Virus record (IMG/VR): IMGVR_UViG_3300033143_002031
Coordinates: 1 to 64,000 of that record
Length of the DNA: 64,000 bases
Direction: 5' to 3' (one strand)
Origin: a virus
Shown here: in pieces, positions 43,129 through 50,144 of the stretch
How positions within the stretch are numbered: position 1 is the stretch's first letter
How the letters are laid out: every line of letters starts with the position of its first letter
Program-made: the position numbers and the translations under genes
Notes under the pieces: model-generated
Seen by the model: the letters and a program-made list of their open reading frames with translations, nothing else
Told to the model about the DNA's origin: nothing
The model's database searches: none

Positions 43129-43243
43129 TTCCGACAGCCTTCACCGACAAACTCCCTGGAATCGACACGGGCTTTGACGTTTGCTATTGACGTCCCCTCC
43201 TGAGCCTGATAGGGTTGTCTTAGATCGGGGATGCGTTCCCCGA
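43129..43243 (+). promoter_or_regulatory. Promoter and leader hairpin for the gene at 43255
   Basis: Gap between genes. It holds ATCGACAC (end of the upstream box), GTTTGCTA, TTGACG (43187-43192), 17-bp spacer and TAGGGT (43210-43215). Ten bases later comes the hairpin TCGGGG-ATGCGTT-CCCCGA (43225-43243), directly followed by AAGGAGG. An ACAAACTCC word precedes the box. Confidence 0.8.
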
Positions 43244-43254
43244 AGGAGGATGAG

Positions 43255-43605
43255 ATGGCCAAGACGACGCAGACCGACGAGATCCACGCGCAGAAGGTCC
43301 AGTATCACCGGATCATGCAGCGCTCGCTCGCGAAGACGCCTGCCGAGTTCAACGCAGCCGTCGCGAGTCTCCTGCCCAACTCCGCCGACGCCGACCCGAA
43401 GGATTGGGTCCGAGCGGCAGCCCACGCCATGTTCCGCTGCGGGCGCTGCGCTGGCACCGGGGCGTTCATCACCGGCACGGTCAACGGCAAGCCCACCGGC
43501 CCCGGCGGCATCTGCTTCAGGTGCGAGGGCAAGGGCGTGCAGGACGACGCCGACAGACGCCGGAACTACGGGTACGACAACCACGCCGCCGCCCACGCCG
43601 CATAG
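43255..43605 (+). CDS. Small zinc-binding protein (DnaJ-type Cys repeats)
   Basis: 116 residues from ATG 43255, after AAGGAGGATGAG. Two CxxCxGxG motifs (CGRCAGTGAF and CFRCEGKGV) match the zinc centres of DnaJ-type Cys-rich domains. The first 65 residues are helical. First gene behind a hairpin leader promoter. Probably an early protein with a small zinc domain; partner unknown. Confidence 0.7.
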   Translation: MAKTTQTDEIHAQKVQYHRIMQRSLAKTPAEFNAAVASLLPNSADADPKDWVRAAAHAMFRCGRCAGTGAFITGTVNGKPTGPGGICFRCEGKGVQDDADRRRNYGYDNHAAAHAA

Positions 43606-43652
43606 GCGGGGGAGGGGCGCGAAATCTTTGCTCGTGGCTGTCAGGAGGCACC

Positions 43653-43928
43653 ATGTTCGATAGGAACGAGTACGACACCAAGACCTTGGAGGCCCTGCCG
43701 AGGATCTCGGAAGGGCACTCAGAGGACTTGAAGGTCGAGACGACGCTCGACGATGGTACGCCTGCGCGCGTGTGGCTGTCCCGCTGCGGGCTCGACGACG
43801 GTGAGCTATGGGAGAACACCGTGACCCTGGAGACGTGCCCTGACGGGCGCTGGGTCACCGTGCAGCGATGGAACGGAGACGACCCGGACGAGTGCCAGAC
43901 GCCGGGCGGAGGCGATTGCCGCTACTGA
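43653..43928 (+). CDS. Small acidic protein
   Basis: 91 residues; ATG 43653 has CAGGAGG seven bases upstream. Acidic, beta-rich (PARVWLSRCGLDDGELW, GRWVTVQRWNGDD). No recognised family. GAAATCTTT lies between the previous stop and this gene. Confidence 0.65.
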   Translation: MFDRNEYDTKTLEALPRISEGHSEDLKVETTLDDGTPARVWLSRCGLDDGELWENTVTLETCPDGRWVTVQRWNGDDPDECQTPGGGDCRY

Positions 43929-43936
43929 GGGGACCG

Positions 43937-44320
43937 ATGAGCCAGATAGAGTTCACATTCGAGCACGATGGGGACTTCTACGTCGTGTACGGAACGGTCG
44001 GCTGGGAGGGATTCGTGGAGCCTCGGATCGTTCCCGACCCCGCCTGCCCGAAGTGCCATGGTGAGGGCGTGGTCAAGGTCGGCTACGAGCCCCCGGACGA
44101 GTTCAACGCCACGGGCGAGGGCATCTACGACGGCTGCGACTGCGAGAAGGAGGTTCCCGGCTCTGGGCGCCCCGGCTACCCGACCTTCGAGCCCGACGAG
44201 ATCGAGGGGCCGGACGGCGAGCGGATGACGGAGGAGCAGGTCGTGGAGTTTGTCGCCGAGGTCGGGGCCAAGGCGCTCGCTACGGAGGCAGACGAGGCTG
44301 CCTGTGCTTGTGCGGAGTGA
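43937..44320 (+). CDS. Small acidic protein with CxxCxGxG zinc motif
   Basis: 127 residues from ATG 43937, start preceded by GAGGGGACC. CPKCHGEG and CDCEKE flank a 25-residue loop and probably bind zinc. It is acidic at the C terminus and likely in one operon with the two genes before it. Confidence 0.65.
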   Translation: MSQIEFTFEHDGDFYVVYGTVGWEGFVEPRIVPDPACPKCHGEGVVKVGYEPPDEFNATGEGIYDGCDCEKEVPGSGRPGYPTFEPDEIEGPDGERMTEEQVVEFVAEVGAKALATEADEAACACAE

Positions 44321-44346
44321 CCTGTTATTGTAGGCTCGATCGAGCC
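44308..44346 (+). promoter_or_regulatory. Promoter and palindrome upstream of 44362
   Basis: TTGTGC, 17-bp spacer, TAGGCT (44331-44336). The -10 overlaps a perfect 14-bp palindrome GGCTCGATCGAGCC (44333-44346), which could be an operator or a 5' stem. TTGGAGGAG follows as ribosome site. Confidence 0.55.
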
Positions 44347-44361
44347 TTGGAGGAGAGCAAT

Positions 44362-45018
44362 ATGAACGCGGCCAGGGAACTACACCTCTTTGTTGACAAC
44401 GATGCGGACCTGCATCGGCAGCAGTACACGCCCATCCTCAAGAACCTCATGACCAAGCACGCCCAGGGTCGCTACAACCGGGCGCTGGCCGTGAAGCTCT
44501 TCATGTACCTCGTGGATGCCGGGGCGAAGAAGTACGCCAAGATGCACGGCTCCCCGGACCAGCCCTGGCACAAGATGTTCTCCAAGCACGATCGCACGAC
44601 GGTCGCCCAGGCTCTCCGCGACGACTTCGAGGAGGAGGCGAAGCTGGGCAACTACGACGACATGCTCCCGAAGAAGTACCAGGGCAAGGTCTCCGGCAAG
44701 ACGATCGGCGAGGGCGCCGAGGCTCCCGAGGGCGACGGTGGCCCGATCTTCGACGAGAGCACCCGGAAAGCTCTTTCCGAGGCGGCCGGCTCGAAGAAGG
44801 GGTACGCCTCCCTCCCCGGTCTCCAACGAACGGCGCAGTACGTCCAAGACACCGTGTATCTCAGCAAGAAGATGCACGAGGCGTTCAAGGACAACGACGA
44901 GGCCAAGGCCAAGTCTCACATGCGGGGCATGCTCGCAGCCCTCGAACTCGGTCTGAAGGGCATGGGAATCGAAGCTGCTTCCGATCACGTCAAGCAAGCC
45001 AAGAACCTAGTCAAGTAG
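44362..45018 (+). CDS. Helical basic protein, related to a module of the 1023-residue polyprotein
   Basis: 218 residues from ATG 44362. Helical throughout. The last 70 residues (LQRTAQYVQDTVYL..MLAALELGLKGMGIEAAS) resemble residues about 515-560 of the protein at 32393. ALSE|A near residue 133 is a possible L-x-E cleavage site. A separate promoter precedes it. Likely another internal virion protein. Confidence 0.65.
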   Translation: MNAARELHLFVDNDADLHRQQYTPILKNLMTKHAQGRYNRALAVKLFMYLVDAGAKKYAKMHGSPDQPWHKMFSKHDRTTVAQALRDDFEEEAKLGNYDDMLPKKYQGKVSGKTIGEGAEAPEGDGGPIFDESTRKALSEAAGSKKGYASLPGLQRTAQYVQDTVYLSKKMHEAFKDNDEAKAKSHMRGMLAALELGLKGMGIEAASDHVKQAKNLVK

Positions 45019-45028
45019 GAGGCCCACG

Positions 45029-45853
45029 ATGCTCAGGCACACGACGACATCTGGGCACCTGACGAAAACTCAGGTGGGGGCAGTCCACGAGGCTGATGGC
45101 GAGCACGACGCCAACGCCTACAACACGGCGATGGCGAAGGTGCTCAAGAAGCTCAAGAAGGACGTTCCCGGCGTCAAGCGCGTCTGGCAGAACTACAAGG
45201 GCACCGGGAAGAAGAAGCACAGGCGGCAGATCTGGGTTGACTTCGAGGACGGCGACCGCAGCATCGACCTGTGGCTGGACACCGATAGGATCACGTTCGG
45301 CGGCATCCGGTTCACCGGCAAGCACAAGGTCCCGGTGAAGGGGCGCACTGCCGAGCAGGTCTACCGCGACGTCGTGGAGTTCCTGAAGAAGCACGCCATG
45401 AAGGAGTCCGTCATGAAGGAGCCCGTCGAGAGCCACCTCCACACGCGCCGCACTGTCGTGGAGGGTCACCTACGGCGATCCACGATCAGCGAGGAGCTTT
45501 CCGAGTCGCAAGACCCGCTCACCGAGGCCGCATGGAACATGGAGGACGGCTGGAGCCGCATGAAGAAGCAGGCGGTGGAGAGCCTCGGAAAAGACTTCCT
45601 CAAGATGGTGAAGGCCAAGGGAGGCGCCCTGCTCAAGCGCTCCGGGATGGAGCTTGTGGGGGACCCGGAGACGTGGGTTCACGAGCACTCCAGGGGCGGC
45701 ACGACCCGATGGTTGCAGGTGATGGTCGACCCCAAGGGGAAGTTCGAGGACGAGCGCAGTGCGCTCCAAGTGATCAAGACGATCCTGGGCTACCCCTTCG
45801 ATGCGTATCCGAAGCAGGGCGGCCTGTGGTCCATCCGGTGGAAGCTGTACTAG
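45029..45853 (+). CDS. Basic two-module protein
   Basis: 274 residues. N-terminal module (about 25-125: KKLKKDVPGVKRVWQNYKG, IWVDFEDGDRSIDLWLDTD) and C-terminal module (about 170-274: MVKAKGGALLKRSG, TRWLQVMVDPKGKF, LWSIRWKLY) are alpha/beta and basic. The hinge between them has ISE, LSE and LTE sites (ISEELSESQDPLTEAAW). Fits the cargo-type architecture. Not recognised. Confidence 0.65.
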   Translation: MLRHTTTSGHLTKTQVGAVHEADGEHDANAYNTAMAKVLKKLKKDVPGVKRVWQNYKGTGKKKHRRQIWVDFEDGDRSIDLWLDTDRITFGGIRFTGKHKVPVKGRTAEQVYRDVVEFLKKHAMKESVMKEPVESHLHTRRTVVEGHLRRSTISEELSESQDPLTEAAWNMEDGWSRMKKQAVESLGKDFLKMVKAKGGALLKRSGMELVGDPETWVHEHSRGGTTRWLQVMVDPKGKFEDERSALQVIKTILGYPFDAYPKQGGLWSIRWKLY

Positions 45854-45865
45854 CGCAGACCCCTC

Positions 45866-46096
45866 ATGCCCGACGACAACGCCCCCACCACGGTCTGCCA
45901 GGCCGAGGAATGTACGGAGTCCCCGGAGTTCGTCTGCGACGCCTACGTGATGACGCCTCCCCTGCGCGGCTTCCTATCCAGCGAGGTCTTCCTGTGCGCG
46001 GGGCACACGAAGAAGTTCGAGGCCATGAAGCGCATCTCGGTCGTGCTCTACCCCGACAACCCAGACCTCGTGTCGGCCGCTCGCTGGCGGGACTGA
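45866..46096 (+). CDS. Small zinc-binding protein
   Basis: 76 residues. Cysteines at CQAEEC, FVCDAY and CAGH are spaced like a small zinc finger (compare the CxxC..CxxH of the protein at 30373). Last gene before the promoter of the tRNA-like region. Unknown function. Confidence 0.6.
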   Translation: MPDDNAPTTVCQAEECTESPEFVCDAYVMTPPLRGFLSSEVFLCAGHTKKFEAMKRISVVLYPDNPDLVSAARWRD

Positions 46097-46115
46097 AAAA
46101 CTCCGAGCCCGGGTC

Positions 46116-46143
46116 TTGACATGACGGGGAGACGACTTAGGTT
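46116..46143 (+). promoter_or_regulatory. Promoter of the tRNA-like/pth2 region
   Basis: TTGACA (46116-46121), 16-bp spacer, TAGGTT (46138-46143). The best-matching promoter in the gap before the tRNA-like genes. GAAAAACTCC lies just upstream. Confidence 0.6.
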
Positions 46144-46212
46144 GCCAGCATGACCACAGCATCCCGTCATTGACAGTCAGCCCCAAGAGGGCATCCCCGA
46201 CATGGTTATTAC

Positions 46213-46247
46213 ACCCCGCCGCGCAGTCCTGCGCCGTGGGGTTTTTT
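46213..46247 (+). terminator. Intrinsic terminator directly before the tRNA-like genes
   Basis: ACCCC...GGGGT stem continued by an inner CGCGCAG / CTGCGC stem with one C-C mismatch, ending in six T (46242-46247). The T-run touches the first base of the tRNA-like gene at 46248. It may end the upstream unit or act as an attenuator between promoter 46116 and the RNAs. Confidence 0.7.
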
Positions 46248-46325
46248 GCGTGGGTAGCTCAACGGTAGAGCGCCTGGACCCCTTGCGGGTCTGGGAGGTC
46301 GGTGGTCCGACTCCATCCCCACGCA
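46248..46325 (+). tRNA. tRNA-like gene with enlarged anticodon arm (1)
   Basis: Acceptor GCGTGGG / CCCACGC (7 bp), D arm GCTC-AACGGTA-GAGC, T arm GGTGG-TCCGACT-CCATC, variable AGGTC, discriminator A, then CC. The anticodon arm is abnormal: CCTGG / CTGGG (two wobbles) encloses 13 bases (ACCCCTTGCGGGT) that fold as four more pairs with a five-base loop. No normal seven-base loop or clear anticodon exists. The rest resembles ordinary elongator tRNAs, so this is either an engineered-by-evolution tRNA mimic or a tRNA with an insertion. Confidence 0.7.
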
Positions 46326-46330
46326 CCTTC

Positions 46331-46406
46331 GGCTCGGTGGCCCAAGCCGGCAGGGCACCCGGAGTAATGCCCCGGGAGGTTGAAGGTTCGAGCCCTTCCC
46401 GAGCCG
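46331..46406 (+). tRNA. tRNA-like gene with nine-base anticodon loop (2)
   Basis: Five bases after the first. Acceptor GGCTCGG / CCGAGCC (7 bp), D arm GCCC-AAGCCGGCA-GGGC, anticodon stem CCCGG / CCGGG around AGTAATGCC (nine bases instead of seven), variable AGGTT, T arm GAAGG-TTCGAGC-CCTTC (perfect), discriminator G, no CCA. The loop contains ATG (46367-46369), which is in frame with the following Pth2-like gene, and GGAG lies just before it. The anticodon cannot be assigned. Confidence 0.7.
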
Positions 46407-46741
46407 CAAAACTCTACGCTGTGGGGAGGGCCGACCTTTCCCCGGGCCTGCGGGTCGCGCAGATGTTCCACAGCCTCCGTCAGTTTCAGGAGGACCACGA
46501 CGAGATCGAAGCGGAGTGGTATCGCGACTCGAACACCATCGTGCTCCTCGAAGTCCCGGACGGGGAGGCCCTGACGGAACTCGCTTCCCGGGCTCAGGAG
46601 AAGGGGGTCACGATCAGTGAGTTTTCCGAGGAGCCAGACCTCGGGCTCACTGCGCTCGCCCTCGGACCCGACGCTCGCCGCCTCGTCTCTTCTCTGCCTC
46701 TGGCTCTGCGGGACGACAGTCCCAGAGCGCCCGCTGAATGA
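46367..46741 (+). CDS. Peptidyl-tRNA hydrolase (Pth2-like)
   Basis: 124 residues if read from ATG 46367, which lies in the anticodon loop of the second tRNA-like gene; GTG 46421 is an alternative but would remove the first strand. KLYAVGRADLSPGLRVAQMF corresponds to the first strand and helix of Pth2, then SNTIVLLEVPDGEAL, a helix, and EPDLGLTALALGP with a final SSLPLAL. Pth2 enzymes free tRNA from peptidyl-tRNA that has dropped off stalled ribosomes. Small proteins of this type occur in phages and some bacteria. Here it adjoins tRNA-like genes and the genome also encodes tmRNA. Confidence 0.65.
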   Translation: MPREVEGSSPSRAAKLYAVGRADLSPGLRVAQMFHSLRQFQEDHDEIEAEWYRDSNTIVLLEVPDGEALTELASRAQEKGVTISEFSEEPDLGLTALALGPDARRLVSSLPLALRDDSPRAPAE

Positions 46742-46838
46742 GCCCGAACGCGGCCTTGTCGTAGCCCGGCGTCCCGACCGAGCGGTCCCAGAGTTTGAGC
46801 AGCGCTCGCTCCGCTCGCTTTCTCCCAGCGTGTGTCAT
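46647..46838 (-). CDS. Small - strand protein (tentative)
   Basis: 63 residues (GRKRAERALLKLWDRSVG...AAFGLIQRALWD, basic C terminus). On the - strand TTGTAG, 17 bp and TAGTAT lie upstream, with the ATG only six bases after the -10, so the message would be nearly leaderless. It overlaps the end of the Pth2-like gene tail to tail. Composition is protein-like, but this could be a shadow. Confidence 0.4.
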   Translation of the reverse strand: MTHAGRKRAERALLKLWDRSVGTPGYDKAAFGLIQRALWDCRPAEPEAEKRRGGERRVRGRAQ

Positions 46839-46856
46839 CCTCCTATACTACACTAA

Positions 46857-46955
46857 CCTACACTTCCCTACAAATCGACACCCCTCTCACGTTTGCTCTT
46901 GACCTGCTCCCCGCCTCGCGGTAGGCTGGGTACAGATGGCCGATGACTTCGGCCA
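46857..46955 (+). promoter_or_regulatory. Box, promoter and leader hairpin for 46971
   Basis: Upstream box (CCTACACTTCCCTAC ... ATCGACAC, 46857-46881), GTTTGCTC, TTGACC (46899-46904), 17-bp spacer, TAGGCT (46922-46927), hairpin GGCCG-ATGACTT-CGGCC (46938-46954) then AGGGAGG. Very similar to 50596-50695. Confidence 0.85.
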
Positions 46956-46970
46956 GGGAGGCAGGACCGA

Positions 46971-47318
46971 ATGAAGACGCTCCGCTCTGACACCCGCGAG
47001 AACGAGGGGCTCCCCTACTCCGTCAACCTGTGGGGTTCGGACCCGCAGGAGGGCAACGACGACTGCAACACGGGCGGGGACTACACCACGCTCGAAGAGG
47101 CGCTTGCGGTCTTCGACAACCCGTGGAGCGACTTCCACCCCGACTTCTCGGCAAGCACGGCCGTCATCGAGATCGCCGGCCCTGGCGTCTACAAGACGCG
47201 CGAGAACCCCGACCACGCGCCCAGCGCGGACGACGACTCGGACTGGATCGAGGAGATGGCCCGCCAGAACGGCCTGGCCTTCGGTTGCCAGGGCTACAAC
47301 GACACCTACGGGTGGTAG
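46971..47318 (+). CDS. Small acidic protein
   Basis: 115 residues. Acidic, with clustered Trp, Asn and Asp (DDDSDWIEEM, NDTYGW). First gene behind a hairpin leader promoter. No family recognised. Position and composition suggest an early host-interaction protein, but that is inference. Confidence 0.65.
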   Translation: MKTLRSDTRENEGLPYSVNLWGSDPQEGNDDCNTGGDYTTLEEALAVFDNPWSDFHPDFSASTAVIEIAGPGVYKTRENPDHAPSADDDSDWIEEMARQNGLAFGCQGYNDTYGW

Positions 47319-47330
47319 GAGGAGAGGGCG

Positions 47331-47939
47331 ATGACAATCTTCCAAACGATCAAGAGCTACGACCCGTGCGAGCCTGACGAGCACGTGGTCATCGGACGGC
47401 CGGGTGTTGTGCGGATGGACCTCACGACCAGCCCGTCGCTGGTGAAGCGCTTCGGGAAGAAGATCAAAACGGCCGGAGGCACGTACTCCAAGTGCCGAGG
47501 CTACGCCGACTATCGCTACGTCTCGTTGCCGCTCAATGACGACACGCGGGACCTCATCAACACGCTCATTCGAGAGTACGGCAAGACGGGTGGCAAGGAC
47601 ACCACCATGGTGGCCCGTTCCACTGGCGTCTCGGGCGCTCAGGCGTGGATGGACGTCCACTACGTCCCGCACGGTGCCGATAGCCCGCTGCGCGTCTTCG
47701 AGGAGAAGTACTTCCAGGCGCTCCGGAACGCGATGGACCGAGGCATGTGCAACCTTCACGAGGGCGAGCCCCCGGTGGCCGACCCGCTCGTGTACGCCAA
47801 GCGCCGGCTGGAGAGGGCGCAGGTGAACGTGGCGAACGCGGAGACGGCGCTCCTCGAAGCCCAAGGTGACGAGCACGCGGCGCGGGAAGAGGTCGTGTGT
47901 TTGGAAGCGGACGAGAAATCTTCACGGAGGACATCATGA
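47331..47939 (+). CDS. Protein of unknown function with coiled-coil tail
   Basis: 202 residues. N-terminal 120 residues alpha/beta (YRYVSLPLNDDTRDLINTLI). The last 55 form a long charged helix (RRLERAQVNVANAETALLEA). GAAATCTTC lies near its end and the next gene starts before its stop (ATG 47936). Confidence 0.6.
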   Translation: MTIFQTIKSYDPCEPDEHVVIGRPGVVRMDLTTSPSLVKRFGKKIKTAGGTYSKCRGYADYRYVSLPLNDDTRDLINTLIREYGKTGGKDTTMVARSTGVSGAQAWMDVHYVPHGADSPLRVFEEKYFQALRNAMDRGMCNLHEGEPPVADPLVYAKRRLERAQVNVANAETALLEAQGDEHAAREEVVCLEADEKSSRRTS

Positions 47940-48313
47940 TCAACGTACCGAACAGCGTTCCTCTCGCCCGTGTGGCGGACCTGCTCTGCTGTGCGTTCGA
48001 GGGCGGTGTGGGCTACTGGTGCGCCATCACCGGCTACACCAAGCCGGCCGAGCCCCGGAGCGTCTGGGGCGACGGCACCGTCTACAAGCACGTCGACTAT
48101 CCGTTGACGGGTGGGGCGGTCCTGTGCCAGGTCACAGACGAGGACGAGCCCGAGAAGCTGGTGCTCGACGGCGCCGCGATCGAGCGCGGCCTGAAGCTCA
48201 TGGCCGAGAAGTGGCCGCGTCACTGGGCGGACTTCATCGGCGAGAACGAGGACGCATCCACGGGCGACGTGTTCGTCCAGATGTGCCTGCTCGGAGAGGT
48301 CGTCTACGGGTGA
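47936..48313 (+). CDS. Small protein of unknown function
   Basis: 125 residues from ATG 47936; CGGAGGA upstream. Contains CCAFEGGVGYWCAITGYTK and the helix LMAEKWPRHWADFI. The pattern resembles small uncharacterised phage proteins with a FEGG..YW core. Function unknown. Confidence 0.6.
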   Translation: MINVPNSVPLARVADLLCCAFEGGVGYWCAITGYTKPAEPRSVWGDGTVYKHVDYPLTGGAVLCQVTDEDEPEKLVLDGAAIERGLKLMAEKWPRHWADFIGENEDASTGDVFVQMCLLGEVVYG

Positions 48314-48317
48314 CGGT

Positions 48318-48509
48318 GTGAGCCCCGACGCGAGGCTACTTCTGGAACTGAAGGAGCGCGGCCACATCGACGCCAGCGACGCCCTGGAGATCTGTGGGCG
48401 GTGCTGGCGTCGGGCCGACCGCGCGCTGCGGGAACTGACACGCGAGGGCGTGGTGAAGAAGGCGGACGGACGGCGCCGGCAGAGGTCGCGCTGGACATTC
48501 GTAGGTTGA
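48318..48509 (+). CDS. Small winged-helix-type DNA-binding protein
   Basis: 63 residues from GTG 48318. LLLELKERGHIDASDALEI followed by ADRALRELTREGVVKKADGR and a basic end gives helix-helix-wing order, as in small transcriptional regulators. It lies directly before the promoter of the ParB-like gene and might regulate it. Confidence 0.5.
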   Translation: MSPDARLLLELKERGHIDASDALEICGRCWRRADRALRELTREGVVKKADGRRRQRSRWTFVG

Positions 48510-48597
48510 CAATCTTCTCGTTACCTGATACGGGTGATCGAGAAATGGGAGAGGCCGGAACGCAGCCTCTAGGATGACAGACCCCGCAGGTGCGGGG
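48506..48597 (+). promoter_or_regulatory. Promoter and two leader hairpins for the ParB-like gene
   Basis: TTGACA (48506-48511), 17-bp spacer, TACGGG (48529-48534). Downstream AGAGGC / GCCTCT (48550-48570) and CCCCGC-AGGT-GCGGGG (48582-48597) can pair; the second abuts AAGGAGAA. The leader lacks the AUGNNUU loop of the other group. Confidence 0.6.
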
Positions 48598-48611
48598 AAG
48601 GAGAACGGACG

Positions 48612-49550
48612 ATGGGCGGACAGGCATTCACAGGCGACGTCAAGCGGCTCAACGGGTTCATGTTCATGCCGGAGGATGTCGTGATCGTCGGCGGCGACGG
48701 CCCGAACGACGTGGACAAGAAAGACGAGGGAGGGGACTTCCACTTCCTCTACGACGAGCGCGTGGAGCTTCCCCTCTCCGAGGAGTTCGTGCTCAACGTG
48801 ATGAGCCTCGGCGTGAAGAAGAACATTATCATCACCAAGATCGGCGAGCAGGGCTATGTGATCGACGGCCGGCAGCGCGTCCGCGCGGCTCGCGAGGCGA
48901 ACAAGCGGCTGGCGAAGCTCGGGGAGCCCTTGCTCCGCGTCCCTGGCGTGCAGCAGAAGGGCGAAGAGCCCCTGCTCATGACCATCGGCGTCTCCACGAA
49001 CGAGTTCAACATGGAGGACACGCCGCTGGCCAAGGCGCGCAAGGCACAGCGACTCCGCGACCGTGGGCTCGACGACGAGGAGATTGCCACGGCCTTCGGC
49101 GTGACGACCAAAGCGATCGGCAACTGGGAGAAGCTGCTCGGGCTCGCTCCCCCTGTGAAGAAGGCGGTGGCGTCGGGCAAGGTCTCGGCCAGTGCGGCGG
49201 CCCAGCTTCACGACCTGCCGGCGGCCGAGCAGAAGGCACAACTGGACGACCTCGTGAGCAAGGGGAACGGGAAGGCCCCGACGATCAAGCAGGCCAAGGC
49301 GGCAGCGAAGAAGGCAAAGGGACAGGCGACGAACCAGGCCCCCTCGAAGAAGGTGCTCCGGTTCATCGTGGAGAAGCGGAAGGAGCACGAGGCGGCGCTC
49401 TCGGAGGACTTCATCGCGGGCATCGCGTTCGCGATCGGACTGCGGGACCCGAAGTCGGTCAACGGGCTCACGGCCGTCATGAAGGCAGCCAAGAACGCCC
49501 CGGCGAAGAAGAAGGGCACCAAGCCCGAGACCGACCAGCCCTCCGCCTAA
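48612..49550 (+). CDS. ParB/KorB-like DNA-binding protein
   Basis: 312 residues. A ParB-type N-terminal domain with GYVIDGRQRVRAAREAN (about 82-98) and a helix-turn-helix (DEEIATAFGVTTKAIGNWEK) about residue 155. A Lys/Ala-rich linker and a C-terminal helical domain follow. The ParB fold binds CTP and DNA in chromosome and plasmid partition; phage members often act in regulation instead. No ParA is visible in the window. The 15-bp palindrome at 2306, 29884 and 50572 is a candidate site. Confidence 0.75.
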   Translation: MGGQAFTGDVKRLNGFMFMPEDVVIVGGDGPNDVDKKDEGGDFHFLYDERVELPLSEEFVLNVMSLGVKKNIIITKIGEQGYVIDGRQRVRAAREANKRLAKLGEPLLRVPGVQQKGEEPLLMTIGVSTNEFNMEDTPLAKARKAQRLRDRGLDDEEIATAFGVTTKAIGNWEKLLGLAPPVKKAVASGKVSASAAAQLHDLPAAEQKAQLDDLVSKGNGKAPTIKQAKAAAKKAKGQATNQAPSKKVLRFIVEKRKEHEAALSEDFIAGIAFAIGLRDPKSVNGLTAVMKAAKNAPAKKKGTKPETDQPSA

Positions 49551-49595
49551 GACCTCCTCCTCCCGACTTTCATCCACGAGCCCCCCGGATAGCCC

Positions 49596-50132
49596 ATGCA
49601 GATCAGAAACAAGGCTCAGATGTACGACATGCTGCGGGCAGGAAAACTCGGCAACACGCTGAGAACGTGGGACACGGAGACGGAGTACCGATCGTCGGGC
49701 TTCCGAGGGCGGACGAGTTTGCGCTGCCAGAAGCCTGGCGTGACGTTCCGCCACGGCATGACCTATGAGGAGGCGCTCTGCGAGGGGCGCGTGTGCTTCG
49801 AGGGGTGTCAGCCGGGCGACTTCATCTACTGCGAGGCGGCGCCTGATTGGGAGTGCACGTTCCAGGGTGAGGTGCAACGTGGGCTCTATGGGCTCGACCT
49901 CTTCTGGTCAACACGCAAGACGAACCATCGAATCGCTATGCGGAGCGCGAAGCAGGTCCACGGTGTGACGGCGATGGCGCTGCTCCGCCACTACCTGGAC
50001 CCGCAGGACTTGGACGACCTCATGTGCTTGATCGATCTGTATGAGGACCATGTAATCGAGTTTTCCGTGTTCCGTACCGCGCTCGGGAAGCTGAACCGGA
50101 CCATGTGTGTATGGGAGTGCAGGTATTATTGA
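49596..50132 (+). CDS. Protein of unknown function
   Basis: 178 residues, weak ribosome site. Cys-rich second quarter (GRVCFEGCQPGDFIYCEA) may bind metal; C-terminal helices (AMALLRHYLDPQDLDDLMCL). GAAAACTC lies near the start. Convergent with the gene on the - strand 12 bases further on. Not recognised. Confidence 0.6.
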   Translation: MQIRNKAQMYDMLRAGKLGNTLRTWDTETEYRSSGFRGRTSLRCQKPGVTFRHGMTYEEALCEGRVCFEGCQPGDFIYCEAAPDWECTFQGEVQRGLYGLDLFWSTRKTNHRIAMRSAKQVHGVTAMALLRHYLDPQDLDDLMCLIDLYEDHVIEFSVFRTALGKLNRTMCVWECRYY

Positions 50133-50144
50133 AGTTCTGGTCAC

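Noticed and set aside
46202-46366. N-terminal extension of the Pth2-like frame through both tRNA-like genes
   Set aside because: The extension runs across the terminator and tRNA structures and has no protein-like pattern.
46857-46880. The upstream box as a - strand promoter at every site
   Set aside because: At 46857 TTGTAG and TAGTAT are suitably spaced on the - strand, but at 50596 and 58229 no matching -10 exists, so this is not the general function of the box.
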